Source: Streptomyces sp. NBC_00690 (GTDB taxonomy: Bacteria; Actinomycetota; Actinomycetes; Streptomycetales; Streptomycetaceae). From it: a DNA stretch of 64,000 nucleotides. The translations under genes were made by a program, and so were the position numbers. Under the pieces are notes generated by a model. The model ran no database searches. It worked only from the letters and a program-made list of their open reading frames with translations, and was not told the DNA's origin. Location: NCBI RefSeq assembly GCF_036226685.1, contig NZ_CP109009.1, positions 434,001 through 498,000 on the forward strand, given 5' to 3'. Positions 42,298 to 52,061 of the stretch are shown here, one piece after another; position 1 is the stretch's first letter, and each line of letters starts with the position of its first letter.

Positions 42298-43752
42298 TCA
42301 GATGCTGAAGCGTTCCTTCGCCAGCAGGGGCTTGACGCGGGTCGCGAACCCACCCGTACGGAAGGGGCGTTGCAGCAGCCCGGGGCGCAGTTCCTGGGCA
42401 AGTGCCGCGATGATCATTCCCTGGTCCAGTGCGAGGACGAAGTCGCTGACCCGGCCGGTCTTCACATTGACCGAGTCACGGAACCCGTACCGCTCGTCGT
42501 AGGCACCGAAGTCATGCGCGATCGCCTTGAGGTTGGCGATCGCCTCCCGGCGGGCGTAGGGCAGGGCGAGGAACGCGGCGTGCGGCGTGACGACCGAGCG
42601 GGACTGATAGCCCTCGACCTGCATACCGATGACATCGACTCCGTACTCGCTGTAGCCGCCTTCGGGGATGTTGGCCGGGGAGAACCCCCAGTAGCCGTAC
42701 TTCTCCTCCAGCAACCCGTGCTCGATCTGCGAGCGCACGTAGCGCTGGTGCGTGACACCCCATGAGCGCCTGGCCCACTCGGGCTCCGGGACGAACAGGG
42801 GGACCATCAGCGCTTCGAACATGGAGCCGCCCCAGGTGGGGATGAGCTTGCGGCCCCGATGGGTGTAGTGGCCGTTCCAGATCCGGATGCCGTCGACGGT
42901 CGTGTACGAGCCCTGGGGCTTCTGCTCCTGCTCGTGCTCGGGGAGCATCGTGCGCAGCATGTGCCAGTAGTGGTCGGTGGGCAGCGACCCATCGGCGATC
43001 CCGAGGTAGCTCGCCATCCGCGGTTCCGTGTTGAGTGCGCCGTAGTGATGGCCGGTCGGCTCCCCGGTGTCCGTCCAGAATCCGCCGCGCAGTTGACCGG
43101 GTCCCTTGACCGGATCGGTCGGGTCGTACGGGGTGTAGAAGGTCGACCAGTCGGCGTCGGCGAGGATGCGGTCGACCCGTCGGCGCTGCCGTGGGTCCGC
43201 GTCGGCTGCGATGACGAGGCCGGTGACGAGCCACGCGTTGTCGACGGAGGAGAGGAAGGGGCGGACGGGGGTGCCGTTCTCGGGCCAGGTGGTGAGCACC
43301 GAGCCGTCGTAGGCGTCGTACCAGTTGAGCCAGAAGCCACGATGGCGTTCGAGCTTCTCGACGGCGGCCACCATGTGGGCGAGGCGCCTCTGCATGGTGC
43401 TGCGCCCGATGACACCGAGCCCAGCGGCGGCGACGGTGGACCACAGCCCACAGCCGATGTTGGTGGGTGAGGTGTTGCGTGAGGGGACGGGCCGCCCTGC
43501 GACGCTGATGTTCGCCTTGTCCGCAGTGAGACCGAAGTCCGTTGTCAATGCCTCTATCGAGTGGTGGGTATCGCGGAACCACTTGCGCAGCAGCGGTGTA
43601 TCAGAGGCATGAACACCTTGCGCGGGATTCTCAGTGGTGGACGCCTCGGGTGCATCCGAGGCGAAGGCGGGCGCGGCGAGCGCTGGCAGGGAGAGCGCGG
43701 CTGCTCCGGCTCCCGCGGCGGTCAGGAGGGTACGACGGTCGAGACGGTCCAT
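42298..43752 (-). CDS. Secreted GH144-type glycoside hydrolase (endo-beta-1,2-glucanase-like)
   Basis: ATG at 43752 gives 484 residues and a Tat-type signal (DRRTLLTAAGAGAAAL, cut near residue 32). The open frame continues further upstream without fold features. The mature part matches the glucoamylase-like PF10091/GH144 region: HRGFWLNWYD, FLSSVDNAWLVTGLVIA, GGSMFEALMVPLFVPEPEWARRSW and YGYWGFSPANIPEGGYSEYGVDVIGMQ. GH144 enzymes cut beta-1,2-glucan. This substrate for the locus is inferred. Confidence 0.78.
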   Translation of the reverse strand: MDRLDRRTLLTAAGAGAAALSLPALAAPAFASDAPEASTTENPAQGVHASDTPLLRKWFRDTHHSIEALTTDFGLTADKANISVAGRPVPSRNTSPTNIGCGLWSTVAAAGLGVIGRSTMQRRLAHMVAAVEKLERHRGFWLNWYDAYDGSVLTTWPENGTPVRPFLSSVDNAWLVTGLVIAADADPRQRRRVDRILADADWSTFYTPYDPTDPVKGPGQLRGGFWTDTGEPTGHHYGALNTEPRMASYLGIADGSLPTDHYWHMLRTMLPEHEQEQKPQGSYTTVDGIRIWNGHYTHRGRKLIPTWGGSMFEALMVPLFVPEPEWARRSWGVTHQRYVRSQIEHGLLEEKYGYWGFSPANIPEGGYSEYGVDVIGMQVEGYQSRSVVTPHAAFLALPYARREAIANLKAIAHDFGAYDERYGFRDSVNVKTGRVSDFVLALDQGMIIAALAQELRPGLLQRPFRTGGFATRVKPLLAKERFSI

Positions 43753-44100
43753 GGACTTCCAGCTCCCGTTGGTCGGTATGGAGTCGTGTCGGTGGTGCAC
43801 TGGGTCTCCCGGGCCCGGGAGTCTGCCGTCCTGGCGCGACGGCAGCTCCCGGGCCGGGTGGGGGGTTGCGCCCGGGGCGGTCCTGTCTCGCGACGGCGCC
43901 GCCCGGGGGCGCGGTGGGGGATCCGGTGGCGCGGGGAGGACGCCCGATCTCGGGCGCGTCCACCGGTTTTCAAGCGTTCTTGCCCTCTTCCTTCGGATCT
44001 CGCCGGGTTCGCGGGCCCTGGCCAGGTCCTGGTGAGGGCCCTGAGGTCGTGTCGTCGAGATCCCTTCCACCTGACGGGGTCCGGCGTGACACCCACTGGG
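43753..44100. other. GC-rich gap within the glycan operon
   Basis: About 348 bp, with no supported gene. It contains a short palindrome near 43804-43819. It separates GH144-type from GH39-type genes on the minus strand. Confidence 0.45.
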
Positions 44101-45948
44101 TCAGTCGCGGGCCAGGCGCAGGAAGCGGATGCCGGGGTTGGGCAGATCGATGCTGAGCAGCACCGCTCCGTCCGCGTTGGCAATGAACGGAGGGAGTTGG
44201 TCCGCAGGCAGCCGGTCGGCAGCGCGCAGCTTCCCCCACTGTTGGGCGTCGGGCCAGTCGCCGCCGTCGAGTTCGTTCCAGACCGCCTGGATGTTGGCAT
44301 GCTCCTCGTCCACGCGGCGCGAGACGACGTGGTAGGTGGCTCCGGGCTGGAGTCCGTCGATGTGGACGGTGACGGTGCGGTCGAGGGTCCGAGCCCCATC
44401 GATCTTCGACTGGTCGAGGGTCCCGTTCCAGACGAGGACATCGAGGGTGGACGTGTCTTCGGCGCGGGTGGCGATCACCTCCACCAGGGCATCGGCACCG
44501 TCGCCGGAGACGGCGGCGGGGAGGCGTCCGCCGGCCAATTGGGAGAGGAGGTAGAGCGCCCAGAACCGCGGCTTGCGGAGATTTCCGACCGTCAGCAGAC
44601 CGAACCCACCGTGGAAGAGCCGGTTCGGCCAGCCGAGCTCCTCGAACTGGTCGGATGCGACCCAGTAGGCGAGGCAGTCGGTGGAGGCGAGGGCACTCTT
44701 CATACCGCGCAACACGAAGGGTGCCGCAAAGACGGAGTCGCTCACCCGGTGGAAGTGGGTGGGAGTGACGCCCCATTCGGTCCAGAGGATCTCCGGCTCG
44801 GGGCGCCCCGTCGCTTCGGCGAAGGCCCGTGTCATGGGCCGGAAGTCGAGGGGAGCGTTGCCGTAGGTGTGAGTGGAGACGAAATCAACCGGGACATCAT
44901 GGGTTCGGCAGTGTTCCAACAGCGCGCCCACCCAGCCGGCAGCAGCGGAGGAGGGGCCACCGACCCTGATGCGTTCGTCGACTGCCTTGATCGCACGCAC
45001 GGCCACCTCGTACAGACGGTGGTAGTCGTCCTGGGTGCCGTTCCAGAAGACTTCGAGGTTGGCCTCGTTCCACACTTCGAACTCCCACCCCGCCACCTCC
45101 TCCTTTCCGTAACGCTCTTGGAGGTGGAGGGTGAGGTCTCGGCAGAGGTCTCCCCAGCGCTGCCAATCATGGGGGGTCGAGACCAGCGCGCGGTAGTCGA
45201 AGACGGTGTACTCGGGGTCGGCGGCGAGTTCCCTGGGCATGAAGGAGAGTTCGACGACGGGCTTGAGTCCGGTGGCGAGGAAGCGGTCGTAGACCTCGTC
45301 CAGGCCGGAGAAGTCAAAGGTGCCGTCGGCCCTGACGGAGACGGTCTCCGGGAGGAAGGTGCCGTGTGCCCGAACACTGCGCACCCCGATCTCATCCCGG
45401 ACGATGCCCAGTGCCTGGGCGTACTCCAGGGCCACATCGGAACCACCGGCACCCGGCTTGTCCCAGGTCAGCAGGGAGAAGTGTTCGGCACCGATCATGC
45501 GGTTCCACACACCGGGCAGTTCGCTGGTGGGAGCCGAGGCATCGAGTGCGACGGTGACCGCAGCGGGTGTGGCTCCTGCTGCGCGGGCGCGACCGGTAGC
45601 TGCTTCGGAGAGCTCGCCCGCGCCGCTGTCGGACCAGGTGGCGACCTTGTAGTGGTAGGTCCGCCCGGGCGTGACCAGGGTGTCTGCGTAGGGGGGATGT
45701 GGCACCGCCAGTACATCGCCGCCCAAGTGGTCGAGAGGTTCGTAGGGGCCTTCGACACTGTCAGCGCGGTGGACGAGGTAGCCGAGCGCTCCCTCCACGG
45801 GTGCCCAGTGGAGGAGCACCAGGCCGGTCCCGTCCTGAGCGGTCAGCCGATCGGGGGCGGGCATCTCGCCGACTCCGGTGAGCCGGGTATCGCTCGGCTT
45901 GCCGATCCGAGACTCCCAGTCGATGTGAGCAGCAGACTTATCAGTCAT
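44101..45948 (-). CDS. GH39-type glycoside hydrolase with N-terminal FN3-like domain
   Basis: ATG at 45948 gives 615 residues with no signal peptide. Residues about 30-125 look like a fibronectin type III domain. The barrel then follows: acid/base E295 in FEVWNEAN and likely nucleophile E391 in ILWTEWG. The C-terminal part (about 480-615) is beta-rich. The GH39 family contains beta-xylosidases and iduronidases. The cytosolic location suggests it acts on imported sugar. Confidence 0.8.
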   Translation of the reverse strand: MTDKSAAHIDWESRIGKPSDTRLTGVGEMPAPDRLTAQDGTGLVLLHWAPVEGALGYLVHRADSVEGPYEPLDHLGGDVLAVPHPPYADTLVTPGRTYHYKVATWSDSGAGELSEAATGRARAAGATPAAVTVALDASAPTSELPGVWNRMIGAEHFSLLTWDKPGAGGSDVALEYAQALGIVRDEIGVRSVRAHGTFLPETVSVRADGTFDFSGLDEVYDRFLATGLKPVVELSFMPRELAADPEYTVFDYRALVSTPHDWQRWGDLCRDLTLHLQERYGKEEVAGWEFEVWNEANLEVFWNGTQDDYHRLYEVAVRAIKAVDERIRVGGPSSAAAGWVGALLEHCRTHDVPVDFVSTHTYGNAPLDFRPMTRAFAEATGRPEPEILWTEWGVTPTHFHRVSDSVFAAPFVLRGMKSALASTDCLAYWVASDQFEELGWPNRLFHGGFGLLTVGNLRKPRFWALYLLSQLAGGRLPAAVSGDGADALVEVIATRAEDTSTLDVLVWNGTLDQSKIDGARTLDRTVTVHIDGLQPGATYHVVSRRVDEEHANIQAVWNELDGGDWPDAQQWGKLRAADRLPADQLPPFIANADGAVLLSIDLPNPGIRFLRLARD

Positions 45949-46086
45949 AACAGAACAAACCTCAGCATTGTAGGTAGAGGGAAGCGAGCGGTGATCAGAT
46001 CGGAGCCGCGCTCGGGCACACGGCAGGCTCGACTTCACGCCGAGCACCAAGGGCTCCACACCTCGACGAGTACGGGTGGGGAGGTG

Positions 46087-46917
46087 CTACTTCAGGCCGG
46101 CGGTGGCGATGCCTTGTGTGAAGTACCTCTGCAACACGGCGAAGACGAGGAGGACCGGGAGAACCACGAGGAAGGAGCCGGCCATCAGAACACCGTTGGC
46201 GCCATTGGCCCGATTGGGGTCGGTGGCGAAGGTCGCCAGTGCCACCGGAAGGGTGTACTTGTCGGGGTCATTGGTCGCGATCAGCGGCCAGACGAAGTTG
46301 TTCCACGACTGGAGGAAGGTGAGGATCGCGAGTGTGGCCAGGGCCGGCTTGACCAGCGGCATGACGATGCGCCAGAAGATGTACCACTCGCCGGCACCGT
46401 CCAGTCGGGCTGCCTCCAACAGCTCGTCGGGGACGGACAACATGAACTGACGCATCAGGAAGACGCCGAAGGCACCCGCGGCGAAGGGCAGCACGAGCCC
46501 CGCATAGGAGTCGATCAGCTGCATCTTGCTCATCAGCACGAACAGCGGGAGCAGCATCAGATTGCCCGGCACCATCAAGGCACCGAGGACCAGCCCGAAG
46601 AGCTTGTTGCGGCCGGCGAAGTTCAACTTGGCCAGCGCGTATCCGAGCATCGAGCAGAACAGCAGGTTGGAGAGCGTCACCAGGGCGGCGACGATCGTCG
46701 AGTTGAGGAAGTAGCGCGGAAGGTCCAGCAGTTCCAACAGCTCGCGGAAGTTTGCGAGCGTCCATTCCGTCGGGATCCACACCGGTGGGCTGGCAGCCAG
46801 TTCGGGCTTTGTCTTGAAGGCCGAGAGCGCCATCCAGGCGAAGGGCGCGGCCATCAGCACCAGGCCGAGACCGAGCACCACATAGGCGGTGGGCTTCTTC
46901 AGTCGTAGGGCGCTCAT
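46087..46917 (-). CDS. Sugar ABC transporter permease (MalG-like)
   Basis: ATG at 46917 overlaps the MalF-like stop by ATGA and gives 276 residues. It has six membrane helices and the ATPase-contact EAA loop DELLEAARLDGAGEWYIFWRIVMPLVKP. It is part of an operon with the next two genes and probably also the downstream GH39-type gene (138 bp). Confidence 0.92.
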   Translation of the reverse strand: MSALRLKKPTAYVVLGLGLVLMAAPFAWMALSAFKTKPELAASPPVWIPTEWTLANFRELLELLDLPRYFLNSTIVAALVTLSNLLFCSMLGYALAKLNFAGRNKLFGLVLGALMVPGNLMLLPLFVLMSKMQLIDSYAGLVLPFAAGAFGVFLMRQFMLSVPDELLEAARLDGAGEWYIFWRIVMPLVKPALATLAILTFLQSWNNFVWPLIATNDPDKYTLPVALATFATDPNRANGANGVLMAGSFLVVLPVLLVFAVLQRYFTQGIATAGLK

Positions 46918-47879
46918 GTCGTGTTGTCCTTCAGCAGACGGAGCTGGAGCACGGTGATGCCCATGATCGCGACGAACAGGACATACGCCATGGCGCTCGC
47001 GTAACCCATGTGGAAGAAGTTGAAGCCCTCTCGATACATGTTGAGAGAGACGGTCAGCGTGCTGTCGGCAGGGCCTCCATTCGTCATCACGAACGGCTCC
47101 TCGAAGACATTGAGATAGCCGATGGTGGTGATCACGGTGGCGTACAGCAGGGTGGGGCGCAGCAACGGAACGGTGATCAGACGGAATTCGTTCCACGCGC
47201 CTGCGCCATCGAGCCTGGCCGCCTCACGCACCTCATGGGGAATGGCTTGGAGGCCGGCGATGAAGAGGACCATGACCGTGCCCAGATTGCGCCAGATGGC
47301 CATCACGATCAACGAGGGCATGGCGAGCGTTTCCGAACCCAGGAAGTCAGGGACGGTCATGCCCAGTTCGCTCGCGACGCCGGCCACCAGCCCATCCGCG
47401 GGATCGAGGACGAAGCGCCAGACGACGGCGATGGCGACGATGCTGGTGACAACGGGGGCGTAGAAGCCGATGCGGAAGAACGTGCGCATTCGGTCGATGC
47501 CGTTGTTCAGCAACACGGCGATGACGAGACCGGCGGCAATGGTCAAAGGCACCCCGACGACCACGAAGTACGCGGTGTTGAAGAGCGAGGTGAGGAACTT
47601 CTCGTCCTGGAAGAGCTTGGTGTAGTTCTCGAATCCGATGAATTCGGCCGACAGGGGGTCGGTGACGTTGCGCAGACCGAAGTCGGTGAAGCTCATGGCC
47701 AGTGTGGCCAGGATGGGCAGGGCCATGAAGACCGCGAACAGCGCGAGGAAGGGGGTGGAGAACAACCACCCCGCCACGTTCTGCACGCCGGCCCGGCGTC
47801 TTTGCGGCCGTGTGCCGGACGGCGTAGGGCGAGCGTTCGCGCCCACGCCCTCCGCCGGCGTTTTGGTGAGCGTCTTCAC
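46914..47879 (-). CDS. Sugar ABC transporter permease (MalF-like)
   Basis: The 321-residue product has six membrane helices and the EAA loop HEVREAARLDGAGAWNEFRLITVPLLRPTL. It begins 4 nt before the stop-adjacent end of the binding-protein gene region and ends with the MalG overlap. It should form the channel with the MalG-like permease. Confidence 0.92.
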   Translation of the reverse strand: MKTLTKTPAEGVGANARPTPSGTRPQRRRAGVQNVAGWLFSTPFLALFAVFMALPILATLAMSFTDFGLRNVTDPLSAEFIGFENYTKLFQDEKFLTSLFNTAYFVVVGVPLTIAAGLVIAVLLNNGIDRMRTFFRIGFYAPVVTSIVAIAVVWRFVLDPADGLVAGVASELGMTVPDFLGSETLAMPSLIVMAIWRNLGTVMVLFIAGLQAIPHEVREAARLDGAGAWNEFRLITVPLLRPTLLYATVITTIGYLNVFEEPFVMTNGGPADSTLTVSLNMYREGFNFFHMGYASAMAYVLFVAIMGITVLQLRLLKDNTT

Positions 47880-47883
47880 GGGT

Positions 47884-49125
47884 CTACTCCACGAGGCCCT
47901 CGGTCGCGGACTGCATCTTCTTCGCAGCCTCCTCGGGCGATGCTTTGCCCTGAGTCACCGATTCGATCGCCTCGTCGATCTTGGCTCCGATCTCGGCCCA
48001 CTTGGCGAGCGCCGGAATGGCCTTGGCGTTCTCCATCTGGGTTCGGAAGACCTTCAGGTTGGGGTCGCTCGCCAGTTTGCCCTCGCTCCACGCACCCTGG
48101 TGCGCAGGCAGATCGGTGGTGCGCTCGTACCAGTCGGCTTGGCCCTTGGCGCTCGTGAGGTGCTTGATGAACTCACCGGCAGCAGCCTTGTGCTTGCTGT
48201 CCTTGGAGATCACCAGGCTGGAGCCACCGGCAAAGGAGGTGGACGACGTTCCCGCGGGCATGGGCGCGGCTGCCCACTTCCCCTTCAGTTGGGGCTGATT
48301 CTCGGCGATGTTGGTGGTCTGCCACGGCCCCGACAAGAACATCGGCACGCTGTCGTTGCCAAAATCCTTGATCACGTCATAGCCCGGCTGAACGCTCTTC
48401 TTCGCAAGACCCTTCTCGAAGTAGGTGGCGTACTCCTTGAGGGAGGTCACCGCCGCCTCACTGTCCAGTGCGGGCTTTCCGTCCTTGATCAGTTCGCCGC
48501 CCGCCGAATAGAAGAAGGGCAACCAGTTCTGCCAGACGTCCAGGTTGTAGGGCTGGAGGGAGATCCCCCACTTGCTTCCCGCCTTGCTCTGGTACACGCT
48601 CGCGAGTTTCGCCAACTCGGCCCAGTTGGCGGGTGCCTTGGTCACGCCGGCCTTCTGCGCCAGGTCGGTGCGGTAGTAAAGGACACGCGTATCGACGTAC
48701 CACGGCACACCGTAGACCTCGCCGTCGACGACGTTGCCCTCCCAAGCCGCCGGGAAGAAGTCGTCCTTCTTGAATTCCTTGGTGTCCACCGGCTCCAACA
48801 CGCCGAGTTCGGCGAACTCTCCCATGAAGGTGGAGCCCATCTGCGTCACATCGGGCAGATTCCCGGCCGCGGCGGCGGAGACCAGCTTCTGGTGGGCGAC
48901 GTCCCAGCCGATCGGTGTCACCTTGACCGTGACATTGGGGTTGACCTTCTTGTAGGCGGAGGCGACTTCACCGAGCTTCTCGCCTTCGGTGCCCATGGCC
49001 CAGACGGTCAGTGTCTGCTTCTCGTCGGCTGCGACCCCAGATCCGCCCGAGCTGCCGCACGCGGAGATTCCAAAGGTGGTCGCCAGCGCAACTGCGATCG
49101 AGACGGTTCTGGCCGTGCGGTGCAT
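47884..49125 (-). CDS. Sugar-binding lipoprotein of ABC transporter
   Basis: ATG at 49125 (AAGGAGG 7 nt before) gives 413 residues. The lipobox ISAC puts the lipidated Cys near residue 23. The mature part is a family-1 solute-binding fold: TLTVWAMGTEGEKLGEVASAYKKVNP, VDGEVYGVPWYVDTRVLYYRTDL and FLSGPWQTTNIAENQP. It should bind oligosaccharides. It is the first gene of the operon. A LacI-type operator and a perfect 14-bp-arm palindrome lie upstream. Confidence 0.92.
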   Translation of the reverse strand: MHRTARTVSIAVALATTFGISACGSSGGSGVAADEKQTLTVWAMGTEGEKLGEVASAYKKVNPNVTVKVTPIGWDVAHQKLVSAAAAGNLPDVTQMGSTFMGEFAELGVLEPVDTKEFKKDDFFPAAWEGNVVDGEVYGVPWYVDTRVLYYRTDLAQKAGVTKAPANWAELAKLASVYQSKAGSKWGISLQPYNLDVWQNWLPFFYSAGGELIKDGKPALDSEAAVTSLKEYATYFEKGLAKKSVQPGYDVIKDFGNDSVPMFLSGPWQTTNIAENQPQLKGKWAAAPMPAGTSSTSFAGGSSLVISKDSKHKAAAGEFIKHLTSAKGQADWYERTTDLPAHQGAWSEGKLASDPNLKVFRTQMENAKAIPALAKWAEIGAKIDEAIESVTQGKASPEEAAKKMQSATEGLVE

Positions 49126-49163
49126 GGGCGCTCCTCCTTGAGCCTTCCGGCACGCGTTGAGCC

Positions 49164-49200
49164 GGTGATGTATGCGCAGCCTGTAAGCGCATACATCACC
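49164..49200. promoter_or_regulatory. Large perfect palindrome with LacI operator in the sugar-operon promoter
   Basis: 14-bp arms (GGTGATGTATGCGC and complement) match perfectly with a 9-bp spacer, 39 bp upstream of the binding-protein start. Bases 49182-49195 read TGTAAGCGCATACA, a LacI-family operator form with central GCGC. The very similar TGAAAGCGCATTCA is at the LacI gene. Confidence 0.72.
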
Positions 49201-49670
49201 CTGCGGCAGCCTCCGAGACATCCGCAAGAACCCTGGGGATCACGCTTCTATAACGGCGGTGAACCGCGCCTACCCGATACGGCGATCGCTAGACCTCGGA
49301 TGCGCGGGAAGAACGCAACAGAGATTTATGGCGCTTTGAGCTGGAGGGTCGGTTCTGGAGAGCCACCTGGATCAAAGCAAGGGTTGCGCCGCGAACGGTC
49401 ACCTGACAGCCCACCGACACCGGGTCGAGCCCTGAGCTAAGAACCGGCTCAGGACCCAGGAGGGCAGGGGCAACCATCGCGAGCCACGGGGCTGACGGCC
49501 GGACAGGAGTCGCCTTTGCGATTCTCCATCGACGGCGTGTCGTTGGCTCTGGACTTGGGCCAGGCCGACCGACCGACTCACGTACCCACCATCTTTGAGG
49601 CTTTTACCGCAGCATTTGGCATCTCTAGCGGAAAAGTTTCCACCGAAGCTTCAAAGATACTGTTAAATCC
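49201..49670. other. Intergenic region
   Basis: About 470 bp with no supported gene. It contains a long-range inverted repeat (49593-49603 and 49645-49656, CTTTGA-GCTT type) in a locally AT-rich stretch just upstream of the erythromycin-esterase homologue. This may be its promoter region; no ribosome site is obvious at 49671. Confidence 0.45.
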
Positions 49671-50873
49671 ATGGCTACCGACATCCAGGACACCACTTAC
49701 GCCATCGATGCCGCAGCATTCATGGGACTGCTCCCGAGCCGACCTCGACTGCTCGCACTCGGCGAGCCCACTCACGGCCAGGACGCACTGCTCGACCTGC
49801 GCAACGAACTGTTCCAGCAACTCGTCGAGCAGGAGGGCTACCGGACGATCGCGATCGAGAGCGACTGTCTGATGGGCCTCGTCGTGGACGACTACGTCGC
49901 CTCGGGCACGGGCAGCCTCGACGAAGTCATGGAGCATGGGTTCAGCCACGGCTGGGGCGCCTTTGCGGCCAACCGCGAACTGGTGCGTTGGATGCGCGCG
50001 TACAACGACGGACGGCCCGCGGACGACCGACTCCGCTTCGCCGGTTTCGACGGCCCGCTGGAGATCACCAACGCAGCCAGCCCCCGCCAGGCCCTCACCA
50101 CACTGCACGGCTACCTCTCGACTCAGGCAGACCCGGACCTACTCCCCTGCACCAGGGAAACGCTCGACCATCTACTCGGCGCCGACGACCGATGGACCAA
50201 TCCCGCCGCGATGATGGACCCGACCCAGTCCGTGGGGCAGTCGATCGACGCAGGTCAACTGCGCCTGCTCGCCGATGATCTGGTGGCGCTGCTCGACGCG
50301 CAGAGGCCGTATCTGGTCAAGGTGACCTCGTGGGGCGACTGGGGCCGGATACACCTGCACGCGCGCACCGCAACTGGCTTGCTGCGCTACCACCATTGGA
50401 TGGCCGACAGCTCATCGGCGCGTCTGACCCGGCTGGTGGGTCTGCGCGATCAGATGATGGCCCACAACCTTCTCGCCCTCGTGGCGGCGGGCCCGGTACT
50501 CGTCCATGCCCACAACTCCCATCTCCAGCGGGAGAAAAGCTCGATCCGGATGGGCGGGGTGCCCTTGGAGTGGTGGAGCGCCGGTGCGCTGGTCAGCACC
50601 CGGCTCGGTGAGGAGTACGCCTTCGTGGCCACGGCCCTCGGCACGATCCACCACCAGGGAGTGGGCACACCACCGCCGGACACCGTCGAAGGACTCCTGT
50701 ACGCGCTCCCAGAGGACCGTTGTCTCTTCGATGCACAGCGGTTCGCCAGCACCCTCGGTGACTCGCTGCCCGCGCCCCGCATATCCCCCTGGTTCGGCTA
50801 CGCTCCGCTCGACCCGACCCACCTGGCGAACAGCGACGGCATGCTGTTCGTCAAGGACGTCACAGGGGACTAG
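49671..50873 (+). CDS. Erythromycin esterase family protein
   Basis: The 400-residue product shows the family motif GEPTHG at 31-36, with H35 as likely catalytic base, and later SHGWGAF, VLVHAHNSHL and GAVGTIHHQG-type segments (here TALGTIHHQGVG). This family includes erythromycin esterases that open the macrolide lactone, but many members act on other substrates. It has no signal peptide. It sits between the sugar operon promoter and the LacI gene. Confidence 0.85.
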   Translation: MATDIQDTTYAIDAAAFMGLLPSRPRLLALGEPTHGQDALLDLRNELFQQLVEQEGYRTIAIESDCLMGLVVDDYVASGTGSLDEVMEHGFSHGWGAFAANRELVRWMRAYNDGRPADDRLRFAGFDGPLEITNAASPRQALTTLHGYLSTQADPDLLPCTRETLDHLLGADDRWTNPAAMMDPTQSVGQSIDAGQLRLLADDLVALLDAQRPYLVKVTSWGDWGRIHLHARTATGLLRYHHWMADSSSARLTRLVGLRDQMMAHNLLALVAAGPVLVHAHNSHLQREKSSIRMGGVPLEWWSAGALVSTRLGEEYAFVATALGTIHHQGVGTPPPDTVEGLLYALPEDRCLFDAQRFASTLGDSLPAPRISPWFGYAPLDPTHLANSDGMLFVKDVTGD

Positions 50874-50921
50874 CGCCGCGTCGGCGATCGCGCCCGCCAG
50901 GGCCCTCGACTGGCCTGAGGC

Positions 50922-52061
50922 TCAGGGGCGGGGCTCCTGGGCGGGGCAGCCGCAACTGGTCCGGCGGGTCAACGAGACCGGCAACATCAGGGAGACGGGC
51001 TCACGGCTGCGATCACGCAATCGCTTCACCAAGAGGTCCACCGCGTCCTCCCCCAGCTGCCGCATGGGCTGTCGTACGGTCGTCAGTGAGGGCCGTACGA
51101 TCCGCCCGAGGGGGATGCCGTCGAAGCCGACCACAGCAATGTCCTGGGGAACCCGCACCCCTCGTTTCTCCAGGGCGTGCAAGGCGCCCAACGCCATCTG
51201 ATCATTGGCAAAGAGCATCGCCTGCGGCGGCTCAGCTCCACGATCGAGCAGTGCCTCGGCAGCCCGTGCGCCTTCGGCCTGGGTCATCATCACCGTTCGT
51301 GCGGCGGGTTCGTCGGGCACAGGTAGCCCCGCCTCCTGGCACGCGGCCCGAAACCCGTCGAACCTCGCCTCGGCGTCCGGCGAGTCCTTTTCGCCGCCGA
51401 CGAAAGCGAGGCGGCGCAGCCCGTGGTCGTCGATCAGATGGCGGGTCAGCTCGTGTTCCCCGTCGAAGTTGGCCACCTCGATGTGGTCGAGGTGGTCGAT
51501 CTCGCGTGGTCCGGCCAACATGACCACGGGCAGCCTCCGCGAGATCACCTCAAGGTCTTCGGTGGGCACAGTCCTGGCCAGGACGGCAAACCCGTCCACC
51601 CGCCCGGCGACCTGCTCCACGAGGCTCTGTGGTCCGCCTTCCAGCGAGGCGGCGATCAGCAGGGCGTAGCCGTGCCGTCTGGCCGCCCGTTCCATGCCGC
51701 GGATGATCTGATCGGAGTAGAGCATGACGGCGGAGTCGTCCACGTCCGCGCCATCGGCTTCGGCGTCCGGGTCGGCGTAGTCGGGAAAGCACAGTCCGAG
51801 CACGCCGGTGGTTCGACTGGCCAGTCCACGCGCGTTCCCACTCGGTACGTAGCCGAGTTCACGTGCGGCTTCGAGCACTCTGTCCCGGGTGGGGGCGCGT
51901 ACGGAATCTGGGTTGCGATACACGCGCGAGACGGTCGCGATGGAGACTCCCGACCGTTCGGCGACGTCGTACACAGTGGGAGCGCTCAACCGTCCGCCCG
52001 TCCCCTCTTGGACCGGTGACCGCAGTCCCGTGACCTTTGCCGAGTAGTTCTGAAAGCGCAT
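50922..52061 (-). CDS. LacI-family transcriptional regulator
   Basis: The frame from ATG 52061 gives 379 residues. The LacI helix-turn-helix is APTVYDVAERSGVSIATVSRVYRNP and the ligand-binding part ends with MALGALHALEKRGVRVPQDIAVVGFDG. Since a LacI-type operator (52051-52064) covers the 52061 ATG, the true start is more likely the TTG at 51989, which puts the HTH close to the N-terminus. It probably represses itself and the sugar operon at 49125. Confidence 0.9.
   Translation of the reverse strand: MRFQNYSAKVTGLRSPVQEGTGGRLSAPTVYDVAERSGVSIATVSRVYRNPDSVRAPTRDRVLEAARELGYVPSGNARGLASRTTGVLGLCFPDYADPDAEADGADVDDSAVMLYSDQIIRGMERAARRHGYALLIAASLEGGPQSLVEQVAGRVDGFAVLARTVPTEDLEVISRRLPVVMLAGPREIDHLDHIEVANFDGEHELTRHLIDDHGLRRLAFVGGEKDSPDAEARFDGFRAACQEAGLPVPDEPAARTVMMTQAEGARAAEALLDRGAEPPQAMLFANDQMALGALHALEKRGVRVPQDIAVVGFDGIPLGRIVRPSLTTVRQPMRQLGEDAVDLLVKRLRDRSREPVSLMLPVSLTRRTSCGCPAQEPRP

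Noticed and set aside
43561..46908. A 1115-codon plus-strand open frame over the GH39 and permease genes
   Set aside because: High-GC antisense shadow; the minus strand has clear GH39 and ABC permease proteins.
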